Below, piece by piece: positions 8,587 through 16,400 of a DNA stretch of 64,000 nt. The notes under the pieces were generated by a model that searched no databases, was not told where the DNA came from, and worked only from the letters and a program-made list of their open reading frames with translations. The stretch covers positions 1 to 64,000 of the forward strand of contig DATAZL010000125.1 of NCBI GenBank assembly GCA_036272055.1, given 5' to 3'. The number at the start of each line of letters is the position of its first letter. Position 1 is the stretch's first letter. This DNA is from DASZVB01 sp036272055. Lineage in GTDB: Bacteria; Myxococcota_A; Polyangia; Polyangiales; Polyangiaceae. The translations under genes and the position numbers were made by a program.

Positions 8587-9765
8587 TTGAAGATGTCCGT
8601 CGACGCCGACGTAGATGCGGAACAACGCGAGCGCGCGAAGCGGCGGGGGGAGCAGTTCGCCGATGGCGAAGCTGCGGGGGGCCAAGGCCCCCCTTTGCTA
8701 GAATCGCGCCATCAGCGACTCGTCTCGGTGCTCGGCTGGGTCGCTGCAGCGGCGCTGGTCTACTTCCTCGTGCGCAAGGTGCTGCACCTCGACTTCGCGC
8801 ACGCCGTCGAGCTCATCCGGCGCGCGGGCCTCGTCACCGTCGTCATCGCGCTGCCGTATCCGATCGCGATGGCCATCGACACCTTCACCGGCGGCCTGCT
8901 CCTCGCGACGACGGGACCGAAGATCCGTTTCCGGGTCCTGTACGCAATCCGGCTCGCTTGCGAGGCCGCGCTCCTGAGCCTGCCCGTCGGCAGCGCGCTG
9001 GCGGAGTCGTTGAGTCTCTTCTTGCTCTATCGCAAGGCCGGCGTGGCCCCGACGCGCGGTATCGCGTTCATCGTCGGCAAGCGCTGGCTCCTGCTGCGCG
9101 CCCACGCCTTCTACGTGCTCTTCAGCGGGCTCGTCGGATACGCCATCCTCGCGCGGCTCTCGCCGGCGCTGATCCACGGCGCGGGCTTGCCGTTCATCGT
9201 CCTCGCATCGACGCTGGTTCCGTTCGGGCTCGCGGCAGCGATGTCTGCGACGCTGGAGGGCGGCACCGCGGCCCGCGCGCTCGGAAGGCTCGCTCAGCGG
9301 ATCCCGATCGCGTCGGTGCAGAGCTTCCTGAAGAAGCGCGCGGAGCACTTCGGTGCTGCCGACGTGGCGCTCGCCCGCGTGCTCCGCCTCGGAAAGGGTC
9401 CGATCTGGCGCTACACCGCGCTCCTTCTCGCCGCGTGGATGATGGACTCGATAGAGACGCTCATCATCCTGCGCATCCTCGGCATCCAGATCGGCTTCGT
9501 GGAGGTGTACTCCTTCGAGGCAGGGCTGTCGCTCGTACGCAGCATGGCGTTCTTCGTTCCCGCCGGCCTCGGTATCCAGGATCTCGGGTACTTCGCGTTC
9601 TTCACGGCTCTGGGCATCCCCGACGCGCTCGGCATCGGCGCGGCGTTCGTGCTCCTGAAGCGAACGAAAGAGCTCTTCTGGGTCGTCGTCGGTTACGTGC
9701 TGCTCTTCGTCCTGCGCGTCGAGATCGCGCAGAGCCACGTCACCGCGGCGAGAGCTCCGTCGTGA
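8587..9765 (+). CDS. UPF0104 / LPG-synthase-TM-like membrane protein
   Basis: Up to 392 residues from TTG 8587, with an ATG two codons in. After a polar N-terminus come about eight hydrophobic segments, starting LVSVLGWVAAAALVYFLV, with the late ELFWVVVGYVLLFVLRV typical of the AglD/MprF-type lysylphosphatidylglycerol-synthase transmembrane family. The first 37 codons coincide with the dispersed GC repeat at 8612-8697, so an in-frame TTG at 8695 or GTG at 8728 could be the real start. The family includes putative lipid-linked sugar flippases, which fits the operon. The 3' end overlaps the convergent LysR gene by 26 bp. Confidence 0.7.
   Translation: MKMSVDADVDAEQRERAKRRGEQFADGEAAGGQGPPLLESRHQRLVSVLGWVAAAALVYFLVRKVLHLDFAHAVELIRRAGLVTVVIALPYPIAMAIDTFTGGLLLATTGPKIRFRVLYAIRLACEAALLSLPVGSALAESLSLFLLYRKAGVAPTRGIAFIVGKRWLLLRAHAFYVLFSGLVGYAILARLSPALIHGAGLPFIVLASTLVPFGLAAAMSATLEGGTAARALGRLAQRIPIASVQSFLKKRAEHFGAADVALARVLRLGKGPIWRYTALLLAAWMMDSIETLIILRILGIQIGFVEVYSFEAGLSLVRSMAFFVPAGLGIQDLGYFAFFTALGIPDALGIGAAFVLLKRTKELFWVVVGYVLLFVLRVEIAQSHVTAARAPS
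8612..8697. repeat. Second copy of the dispersed GC-rich repeat
   Basis: In inverse orientation to the block at 1-270, this stretch holds gatgcggaac, gcgagcg, cggcgggggg, gagcagttcgccgatggcg and a ggggggccaaggcccccc palindrome. These are the same building blocks as at 40-60, 150-165 and 210-268. It falls across the 5' end of the UPF0104-like gene, so it either encodes a variable N-terminus or lies just before the true start. Confidence 0.65.
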
Positions 9766-10633
9766 GGAGCTCCAGAAACGCGCGCGCCTGGCGCGGAAGC
9801 TCGCGGTTCTTGCGGTACATGACGCCGATCGCCCGCTCGATCGGGCTCTCTTTGAGCTTGCGGGCCGACAGGGTTCGGGCGCGGACCTCGGCGCCGAGCG
9901 CCGGAGCCGGCAAGAGGGAGACGCCGATCCCCGCCTCGACGGTGCGCTTGATGGTCTCGATGTTGTCGAGCTCCATCGCGTAGCGGACGCTCGCGCCGGC
10001 GCGACGAAGAAGACGATCGACGAACCTGCGCGTCGGGATGTCGCGCTCGAAGGCGATGAATGGCTGGCCGTCGAGATCGGCGAGGGAGAGCCCGCGCCTC
10101 TTCGTCAATGGATGATCGGGGGACGCGACGAAGACGAGCTCGTCGGAGCCGAGCGACACCACCTCGAGCTGAGGGCGCTTCGACGGCAGCGCGACGATAC
10201 CGAGGTCGATCTCACCGCGCACGCAGGCATCGTAGACCTGGTCGGTGCGGCGGTACTCGAGACGGAGCTCGAGCTCCGGGTACTTCGCGAGCGACCGCTT
10301 CATGACCCTGGGTAGCGTGTGGAGGCCCACGCTGTAGACGGTCGCGATGCGCACGTTTCCCGAGATCACGTCGGGCCGCTCACGGACGCGCTCTTCGACG
10401 GCGTCGAGCGCGTCGAGCAGCGGCTTCAGCTCCTCGTAGAATCGCTTCCCGAGCTCGGTCGGCTTCGCGCCGATCCTCGGTGCGCGATCGACGAGTCGCT
10501 TGCCGTACCGCTCCTCGAGCGCGCGGAGCTGCTGGCTGACCGCCGACTGGGTCACCCGATTGAGCTTCGCGGCCCTGGAGAGAGACCCGGTCTCGATCAG
10601 ATCGCAGAACGTGCGGAGCGTCTCGACGTGCAT
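9740..10633 (-). CDS. LysR-family transcriptional regulator
   Basis: A 297-residue LTTR. The N-terminal winged HTH is clear (TFCDLIETGSLSRAAKLNRV, SAVSQQLRALEERYG), followed by a periplasmic-binding-protein-like effector domain from about residue 90, including ISGNVRIATVYSV and GIVALPSKRPQ. The start lies 83 bases from sdhC on the opposite strand, the classic divergent LTTR arrangement. The intergenic region carries nested inverted repeats, so it most likely autoregulates and controls sdhCAB. The effector is unknown; a C4-dicarboxylate is plausible only by context. Confidence 0.9.
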   Translation of the reverse strand: MHVETLRTFCDLIETGSLSRAAKLNRVTQSAVSQQLRALEERYGKRLVDRAPRIGAKPTELGKRFYEELKPLLDALDAVEERVRERPDVISGNVRIATVYSVGLHTLPRVMKRSLAKYPELELRLEYRRTDQVYDACVRGEIDLGIVALPSKRPQLEVVSLGSDELVFVASPDHPLTKRRGLSLADLDGQPFIAFERDIPTRRFVDRLLRRAGASVRYAMELDNIETIKRTVEAGIGVSLLPAPALGAEVRARTLSARKLKESPIERAIGVMYRKNRELPRQARAFLELLTTELSPR

Positions 10634-10716
10634 CGCTTTTGATTAGCTTAGCTACTCATTCAGAGAACTCGAATGAATATGACTAATCTTTGAACGAGCC
10701 GTAAGAACTTCTCGTG
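10634..10716. promoter_or_regulatory. Divergent LysR/sdh control region with nested palindromes
   Basis: Two nearly concentric inverted repeats lie here: TCATTC (10656-10661) with GAATGA (10671-10676), centre near 10666, and GATTAG (10641-10646) with CTAATC (10683-10688), centre near 10664.5. The region is much more AT-rich than its surroundings. LTTRs bind dyads containing a T-N11-A core between divergent genes, so this is the probable operator and promoter pair. Confidence 0.55.
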
Positions 10717-11367
10717 ATGCAGCTCTTCGAACGACTCGTATCGTCGACGAACGGCAAGAAAACGCTCGGGGCCGTCTCCGGCAGCTTCATGGCCGGCTGG
10801 CTCGTCTTGCACGTTCTGGGCAATTTCACGGCCTTCGAGGGGCCATCGAGGATGGACGGCTACGCGGCGGCACTGCGCGGGCTCGGCTCCTTGCTGTGGC
10901 TCGTACGCGGCCTCCTCGTCGCGGCGGTCGCCGTGCACGTCGTCGTGACGGTTTCGCTCGCGCGGCGTGCCCGTGCGGCAAGGCCGGTGCACGCCACGCG
11001 CCGGTGGCCGCGGAGCCACGTCGCGTCCCGGACGGCGATCGTCGGCGGCCCGCTCCTGCTCGTCTTCGTGACGTATCACCTGCTCCACATGACGTTCGGC
11101 GTCGCGCGCCCGGCGTTCGACCCGCGTCACGTGCACGCCAATCTGGTATCGGGACTCGTCTCGCCGCTCGTCGCAACGGTGTACGTTTTCGGCGCGCTCC
11201 TCGTCGGGTTCCACCTTCACCGCGGCCTGGCGAGCGCGCTCGCGAGCGTCGGTTCCACCCGCGCGACGAGCACGACGTCGCGAGCCGTCTTCGCGGCAAT
11301 CGCCGTCCTCGTCGCAGCCGGCTTCGCGGCGATCCCCATTGCCGTCCTCGCGGGAGTCGTCCGATGA
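10717..11367 (+). CDS. sdhC: Succinate dehydrogenase cytochrome b subunit
   Basis: A 216-residue membrane anchor with about five hydrophobic helices and several helix-embedded His residues (FMAGWLVLHVLGNF, AAVAVHVVV, LVFVTYHLLHMTFG, LLVGFHLHRG), as expected for the di-haem single-subunit anchor of type B succinate:quinone oxidoreductases. A GTG immediately precedes the ATG at 10717 and could also start it. The 3' end overlaps sdhA by 4 bp. Gene order C-A-B and the lack of sdhD agree with type B. Confidence 0.85.
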   Translation: MQLFERLVSSTNGKKTLGAVSGSFMAGWLVLHVLGNFTAFEGPSRMDGYAAALRGLGSLLWLVRGLLVAAVAVHVVVTVSLARRARAARPVHATRRWPRSHVASRTAIVGGPLLLVFVTYHLLHMTFGVARPAFDPRHVHANLVSGLVSPLVATVYVFGALLVGFHLHRGLASALASVGSTRATSTTSRAVFAAIAVLVAAGFAAIPIAVLAGVVR

Positions 11368-13274
11368 CGAGCGCTCCACGTGTGCCGTCGGGTCCGCTGG
11401 CAGAAAAGTGGACGAAGCGACGAGCAGAGCTCGGCCTCGTCGGTCCCATCCAGAAGCGACGTCTCACGGTCGTCGTCGTCGGCTCGGGTCTCGCCGGCGC
11501 GTCCGCCGCGGCCTCGCTGTCGGAGCTCGGCTATCGCGTCACTTGCCTGTGCTTCCAGGACTCACCCCGACGCGCGCACAGCGTCGCGGCCCAGGGCGGC
11601 ATCAACGCCGCGAAGAATTATCAGAACGACGGAGACAGCGTCGAACGTCTGTTCCACGACACCCTGAAGGGCGGTGATTTCCGTTCCCGCGAGGCGAACG
11701 TGTACCGGCTCGCCGAGCTATCGAACCGCATCATCGATCACGCCGTCGCCCAGGGTGTGCCGTTCGCGCGAGAATACGGCGGTCTCCTCGCGAACCGTTC
11801 GTTCGGCGGCGCGCTCGTTTCCCGCACGTTTTACTCGCGCGGGCAGACCGGGCAGCAGCTCCTGCTCGGCGCGTACCAGGCGCTGTCCAAGGAAGTCGCG
11901 GCGGGTGGTGTGACGCTCTTGCCGCGTCGCGAGATGCTCGACCTCGTCGTGGTCGACGGCCGCGCACGCGGTGTCGTCGCGCGTAACCTCGTCGACGGAC
12001 GGCTCGAGACACACCTCGGCGACGCCGTCGTCCTCGCGACCGGTGGGTACGCCAACGTCTTTCATCTGTCGACGAACGCCGTCGGTTCCAACGCGACGGC
12101 GATCTTCCGCGCGTACCTTCGCGGCGCCGCGTTCGCGAACCCGTGCTTCGTGCAGTTTCACCCGACGTGCCTCCCGGTGAGCGGCGAGCATCAGTCGAAG
12201 CTCACGTTGATGAGCGAATCGTTGCGCAACGACGGACGGGTCTGGGTGCCGGAGCGCGCGAACGACGCGCGACGTCCCGAGGACATCCCCGAGGGCGAGC
12301 GCGACTACTACCTCGAGCGACTCTACCCGCGGTACGGCAACCTCGCGCCGCGCGACATCGCTTCACGAGCGGCGAAGGCGGTGTGCGACGAGGGCCGCGG
12401 CGTCGGTCCCGGCGGCCGCGCCGTGTTCCTCGATCTGAAGGACGCCACGCTCCGGATCGGCCCCGACGGCCTACGCGAGCGCTACGGCAATCTCATCGAG
12501 ATGTACGAGCGACTAACCGGCGATGATCCGCTGAAGACGCCGCTCCGCATCTATCCCGCTGCGCACTACTCGATGGGTGGGCTCTGGGTCGACTATGACC
12601 TGATGACGACGATCCCCGGCCTCTTCGCGATCGGCGAGGCGAACTTCTCCGACCACGGCGCGAATCGTCTCGGTGCGAGCGCCCTCATGCAAGCGCTCGC
12701 CGACGGCTACTTCGTCGTGCCGTACACGGTCAGCGGTTATCTCGCCGGAACGAAGCTCGGCCCCGTCTCGACGGAATCGGAGAGCGTGCGCGGCGCGACG
12801 TCCGACGTCGAAGCACGAACGGCTCGCCTCCTCGGTTCCCGCGGCGGACGTCCCGCCGTCGAGTTTCACCGCGAGCTCGGGCACGTGCTCTGGGAGTCGT
12901 GCGGGCTCGCCCGCAACGCGAGCAGCCTCACCGCGGCGCTTCCCCGCATCGCGGAGTTGCGCCGCCGCTTCGACGACGAGCTCATCGTTCCGGGCGGCGC
13001 CGCGGAGCTGAATCAGGAGCTCGAACGCGCCGGTCGGGTCCGTGATTTCCTGGCGCTCGGCGAGCTCCTCTGCGCGGACGCACTCGCGCGCGATGAGTCG
13101 GCAGGGTGTCATTTTCGCGAGGAGCACCAGACCGAAGCGGGCGACTCGAAGCGCGACGACGCGCATTTCGCCCACGTCGCGCTCTTTCACCATCGCCCAG
13201 AAAAACCGCCTGAACGAACGACGGAGCCGCTCGAGTTCGAGACGGCCTCGCTCGAGATGCGGAGCTACCGATGA
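11364..13274 (+). CDS. sdhA: Succinate dehydrogenase flavoprotein subunit
   Basis: A 636-residue flavoprotein. The Rossmann dinucleotide motif GSGLAG starts near residue 40. AHSVAAQGGINAAKNY carries His72, the residue that links FAD covalently in this family. HPTCLP, SRAAKAVCDEGRG (active-site Arg region) and HYSMGGLWVDYDLMTTIPGLFAIGEANFSDHGANRLGASAL-type sequence for the C-terminal FAD contact follow. The long AKNYQNDGDS insertion is typical of type B enzymes. It overlaps sdhC and sdhB by 4 bp each. It oxidises succinate to fumarate at the cytoplasmic face of the membrane. Confidence 0.93.
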   Translation: MTSAPRVPSGPLAEKWTKRRAELGLVGPIQKRRLTVVVVGSGLAGASAAASLSELGYRVTCLCFQDSPRRAHSVAAQGGINAAKNYQNDGDSVERLFHDTLKGGDFRSREANVYRLAELSNRIIDHAVAQGVPFAREYGGLLANRSFGGALVSRTFYSRGQTGQQLLLGAYQALSKEVAAGGVTLLPRREMLDLVVVDGRARGVVARNLVDGRLETHLGDAVVLATGGYANVFHLSTNAVGSNATAIFRAYLRGAAFANPCFVQFHPTCLPVSGEHQSKLTLMSESLRNDGRVWVPERANDARRPEDIPEGERDYYLERLYPRYGNLAPRDIASRAAKAVCDEGRGVGPGGRAVFLDLKDATLRIGPDGLRERYGNLIEMYERLTGDDPLKTPLRIYPAAHYSMGGLWVDYDLMTTIPGLFAIGEANFSDHGANRLGASALMQALADGYFVVPYTVSGYLAGTKLGPVSTESESVRGATSDVEARTARLLGSRGGRPAVEFHRELGHVLWESCGLARNASSLTAALPRIAELRRRFDDELIVPGGAAELNQELERAGRVRDFLALGELLCADALARDESAGCHFREEHQTEAGDSKRDDAHFAHVALFHHRPEKPPERTTEPLEFETASLEMRSYR

Positions 13275-14032
13275 ACCTCACGCTCAGGATCTGGCGACAG
13301 CGCGACAGGACCTCCGAAGGGCGCTTCGAGCGCTACGCCGTGGAAGGCATCGACCCTACCGGCACGTTGCTCGACGCGCTCGACATGCTGAACGAACGCC
13401 TGGTGCGCGAAGGGGAGCGCCCTGTCGCGTTCGACAGCGACTGTCGTGAGGGGATTTGTGGAATGTGCGGCGTGTTCGTCGATGGCCTGGCCCACGGCGG
13501 GATCCGGCTCTCGACGACCTGCGAGGTGCCGGTGCGCGGCTTCCCCGACGGCGAGGAGCTCACGCTGGAGCCGTTTCGCACCGGCGTGTTCGGAGTGGTG
13601 TGCGACCTCGTCGTGGACCGCAGCGCGCTCGACCGCGTGATGCAATCTGGCGGCTACGTCTCGACGCGCACCGGAAGCGCTCCCGACGGCAACGCGCTGC
13701 CCGTCGCGAAGGACGACGCCGAGCAGGCACTCGACGCCGCGGCGTGCATCGGCTGCGGCGCGTGCGTCGCCGCCTGTCCCAATGGCGCCGCGTCGCTCTT
13801 CGCCGGCGCGAAGCTCGCGCACCTCGGCGCGCTACCCCAGGGTGCGCCGGAGCGCGCACGGCGTGCCCTCGCCATGACCCGCGCCCTCGACGACCAAGGC
13901 TTCGGCGGATGCAGCCTCCACGGCGAGTGCGAGCGCGCCTGCCCCAAGGGCATCGAGGTGAGCGTCATCGCGCGCATGAACGGCGACGTGCTGCGCGCCG
14001 TCGCAGCCGGGAAGACTCAGGGCACGCGATAA
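13271..14032 (+). CDS. sdhB: Succinate dehydrogenase iron-sulfur subunit
   Basis: A 253-residue protein. The N-terminal ferredoxin domain has CREGICGMCG plus a later TTCEV cysteine for the [2Fe-2S] cluster. The C-terminal domain has CIGCGACVAACP and then CSLHGECERACPKGI for the [4Fe-4S] and [3Fe-4S] centres. All cluster cysteines expected for the subunit appear to be present. It passes electrons from FAD to the SdhC quinone site. Its last 16 bases overlap the convergent gene on the minus strand. Confidence 0.93.
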   Translation: MNLTLRIWRQRDRTSEGRFERYAVEGIDPTGTLLDALDMLNERLVREGERPVAFDSDCREGICGMCGVFVDGLAHGGIRLSTTCEVPVRGFPDGEELTLEPFRTGVFGVVCDLVVDRSALDRVMQSGGYVSTRTGSAPDGNALPVAKDDAEQALDAAACIGCGACVAACPNGAASLFAGAKLAHLGALPQGAPERARRALAMTRALDDQGFGGCSLHGECERACPKGIEVSVIARMNGDVLRAVAAGKTQGTR

Positions 14033-14724
14033 CCGAAGAGCCGCGCCGCGCCGCGGAACTTGCGATGAAAGAGCAAGATCCCGCCCGATCCCTCGAAGAC
14101 GATCTTCGACACCGAGCGGCCTTCCCCCATCCGCTCTCCGAACTCCAGAGTGACGTGGAGGTAATCGACGAAGAGCTCCGTCTTGCTCGGCGCAACGCCC
14201 ATGCTGAGCACGTCGCCGGTGCGCGTGTCGACCCAGGCCGAGCCGACGACGAGATGCTTGTCGGCGCGCTTCGGCACGAACCCGACGCGGACGCGCGCCG
14301 GATCCGCGGCGTCCGTCTCGCGAAGGTGAAAGACGTACTTCGGTTGCTCGGATGCGAGGAACGGCATGTGAACCTCGTCGTCGTCCGATTTCTTGCGCGA
14401 GCTCTCGGACGCCTTCTTGCGCGCCTCGTCTATCTTGTTCTCGCCGTCCTCGGTGTAGCGGAGCACCTCGAAGCGCGGCTCTCTACCCTCGGGCCGCACG
14501 TGGAACGCACCCTCCTTGTGGTCGCTCGTGCTCCCGTCGCGATCGACGGTCTCGATGTGACCCTCGACGGTGTAGCTCGCCTTCTTGAGGTCCGTCTCGA
14601 AGCGCGCCGCAGAAGCGGCGAGCTTCGACAGGACTCCCTCGAGCGAAACCGGTTCCGTCGCGCCGGCGGTCGCGGCTCCGCAGACGATCGTCGTTGCCGC
14701 GGCGAGGGCCAGTGCTCGTTTCAC
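14017..14724 (-). CDS. Secreted protein of unknown function (lipoprotein-sorting-like fold possible)
   Basis: A 235-residue protein with a cleavable signal peptide (MKRALALAAATTIVCGAATAGA). The mature part alternates short polar beta-like strands, such as YTVEGHIETVDRDG, KYVFHLRETD and HLVVGSAWVDTRTGDVLSMGV. This resembles secreted LolA/LolB-like or DUF-type periplasmic proteins in which a residue-transfer strand reads DVLSMG. I do not recognise a specific family. It is convergent with sdhB and alone in its transcript. Confidence 0.6.
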   Translation of the reverse strand: MKRALALAAATTIVCGAATAGATEPVSLEGVLSKLAASAARFETDLKKASYTVEGHIETVDRDGSTSDHKEGAFHVRPEGREPRFEVLRYTEDGENKIDEARKKASESSRKKSDDDEVHMPFLASEQPKYVFHLRETDAADPARVRVGFVPKRADKHLVVGSAWVDTRTGDVLSMGVAPSKTELFVDYLHVTLEFGERMGEGRSVSKIVFEGSGGILLFHRKFRGAARLFGYRVP

Positions 14725-15144
14725 GGCGGAAATATTGCCGAGAGCGTCGCCGACCGCCAGAAAAGGCGAATTTCAGGCTGGATCAACGCCGATCCAGGCG
14801 GCGTTGAAACCGGTTACCGCCAAATGTTTCGGATACGGTGAATCCGCGCTTGAGTGTCCCGGACTCGAGGGGGTGGGCCAGAAATCTTCGCGACGGCACC
14901 GACGACGCCCGCATGCCGCGCGATTCGTCGACTCGATCGGACACAACGACCCGGAGGCCTTATCTTTTCGGCTCCGTGGGTAACCGATCGAGGAGAGACA
15001 GCAGCGCTGGAGCGAACACGAGTCGGTCCTCTGCACGAGTGGATCGACGGAAAGGTCCGCTCTCGTTCGATATGGAAATCCGGCGAACGGCACGCGTTCG
15101 TCGGGTATGTGAGCGCGACGAATGGATGTAGACTCGCCCCCATA
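14725..15144 (+). other. 420-bp intergenic region upstream of the first Cys-rich lipoprotein
   Basis: No gene with plausible codon use is seen. An open frame upstream of 15145 exists, but its product does not continue the signal peptide logically. A short GGATGTA element at 15124-15130, 14 bases before the ATG, is shared with the paralog's upstream region (15920-15926). Promoter elements for both the minus-strand secreted protein and the lipoprotein are expected here. Confidence 0.4.
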
Positions 15145-15735
15145 ATGCAGATCGAAAAACTCTTCAGGGTGATCGTCGTCGCGGGCGCAGCGTCGACGGT
15201 GGGGTTGACGGCTTGCGGAAGCGACAAGAGTGGCCCCGACGACGGCACCGGCGGTAGCTCCGGCGAATCGGGCGCGACGGGCACGACCGGTGGCACGCCC
15301 GGCAGCGGCGGTGCGACGACCGGTAGCGGCGGTGCGACGACCGGTAGCGGCGGCGCAACGACCGGAACCGGCGGCGCAACGACCGGAACCGGCGGTGCCA
15401 GCAGCGGCGGCGCGTCGAGTGGCGGTACAAGCAGCGGCGGCGCGTCGAGTGGCGGGGCATCGAGCGGCGGCATGGCGAGCAGCGGCGGTGCGTCGAGCGG
15501 CGGTGCGTCGAGCGGCGGCGCATCGAGTGGCGGCGCCAAGAGCACCGGTGGCTCGACCGGCACCGGCGGTGCCGGCGACATGTGCTCGAGCAAGTGCTCC
15601 AAGAGCAAGACGAACTCGCAATGGACGGATTGCGACGGCTGCTGCTGCTGGCTCGCGGCAGGCGCGACCTGCTTCGGCGGCGGCAGCAAGGTCTGCGGCG
15701 CCGACGAGACCTGCTGCGTCGGTCGCGGCAGGTAG
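15145..15735 (+). CDS. Gly/Ser/Thr-rich lipoprotein with Cys-rich C-terminal domain
   Basis: A 196-residue protein of unrecognised family. MQIEKLFRVIVVAGA followed by the lipobox VGLTAC gives a lipoprotein signal (Cys at about residue 24). Residues 30-145 are a low-complexity Gly/Ser/Thr/Ala linker made of GGATTG-like and GGASS-like units. The C-terminal 50 residues form a compact domain with about twelve cysteines, including WTDCDGCCCWL and ETCCVGRG. Its neighbour at 15938 is a paralog with the same signal and end domain but a shorter linker. Likely an outer-membrane-anchored, linker-displayed disulfide-rich module. Function unknown. Confidence 0.7.
   Translation: MQIEKLFRVIVVAGAASTVGLTACGSDKSGPDDGTGGSSGESGATGTTGGTPGSGGATTGSGGATTGSGGATTGTGGATTGTGGASSGGASSGGTSSGGASSGGASSGGMASSGGASSGGASSGGASSGGAKSTGGSTGTGGAGDMCSSKCSKSKTNSQWTDCDGCCCWLAAGATCFGGGSKVCGADETCCVGRGR
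15295..15540 (+). repeat. In-gene Gly-rich tandem repeat
   Basis: Short coding repeats: four units of an 18-21-bp motif encoding GGATTGS/T, then about ten units of a 12-15-bp motif encoding SSGGA. Because the repeats are codon-periodic and lack stops, other frames on both strands also stay open; those frames are shadows. Such tracts are expected to change length by slippage. Confidence 0.8.
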
Positions 15736-15937
15736 CACTCCGCGCCAGGTTCCGTTCTCGAACGTCGTACGGGCGGCGTTCGAGACGGCAGCGGTGCTCG
15801 AGGGCCGGGGCGTTGCGCCACGACGCTGATCGGTTTCAACGAGTCGTCTATGCTTCATAGATGCGGCAACAATGGTTGCCATATTGTGTCGCAATACCTC
15901 GCTTGAATATTGACGGTATGGATGTAAGGTCGACGGC
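15736..15937 (+). promoter_or_regulatory. AT-richer region with hairpins upstream of the second Cys-rich lipoprotein
   Basis: A 6-bp stem GGCAAC-aatg-GTTGCC (15865-15880) is followed by attg-tgtcg-caat (about 15883-15895), in a stretch clearly more AT-rich than the flanks. The last 30 bases hold ttgaatattgac and GGATGTA. This is either a terminator-like end of the upstream lipoprotein gene or, more likely because no T-run follows, the promoter/leader of the downstream paralog. Confidence 0.4.
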
Positions 15938-16315
15938 ATGAACATAGAGAAGCTTTTCAACGTCCTCGTCGTCACTGGCGCCTCTTCGACCGTGGGCCTG
16001 CTCGGCTGTAGCGCCGACGTCCATGGGCTCGGCAACGACGACGCCGGCACTGGCGGTGCAGAGACGGGCGGCAAGCCGAGCAGCGGCGGAGCCGACGCCG
16101 GCACCGGCGGCGCGAGCTCTGGTGGGGCGGCGGGCGCGGCCGGCGCGGCCGGGAGCGAATCGGACAGCGGCATGTGCTCCTGTAAACCGAGCTCCGTCAC
16201 CCCCACGTGGACGGACTGCGACGGGTGTTGCTGCTGGCTCCCCGTCGGGGCGACTACTACGATCGGAAGCCAGATCTGCGGCGAAACCCCCTGCTGCATC
16301 GGCAAGGGACGCTGA
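15938..16315 (+). CDS. Paralogous lipoprotein with Cys-rich C-terminal domain
   Basis: A 125-residue protein. The signal MNIEKLFNVLVVTGA and lipobox VGLLGC closely match the gene at 15145. The linker (about residues 32-75) is again Gly/Ala/Ser-rich but only about 45 residues long. The C-terminal 45 residues repeat the signature TDCDGCCCWL, a CSC pair before it and a final PCCIGKGR, with about nine cysteines. The two genes are a tandem duplication with linker length divergence. I do not recognise the end domain. Cysteine count and spacing suggest disulfides or metal binding outside the cytoplasm. Confidence 0.72.
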   Translation: MNIEKLFNVLVVTGASSTVGLLGCSADVHGLGNDDAGTGGAETGGKPSSGGADAGTGGASSGGAAGAAGAAGSESDSGMCSCKPSSVTPTWTDCDGCCCWLPVGATTTIGSQICGETPCCIGKGR

Positions 16316-16400
16316 GAGCGTAAGTCTCTCGGTCCGGGCCGGCGCTGCTCTCACGAGGCCCATCATTTCCAGCGACGAACAAGAGCTCATTCGCGCGCGC

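Noticed and set aside
16316..16400. An alternative ferritin-like start inside the previous gene
   Set aside because: In-frame codons upstream of 16401 lack ATG/GTG/TTG between the lipoprotein stop and 16401, and the earlier frame overlaps the Cys-rich gene out of frame.
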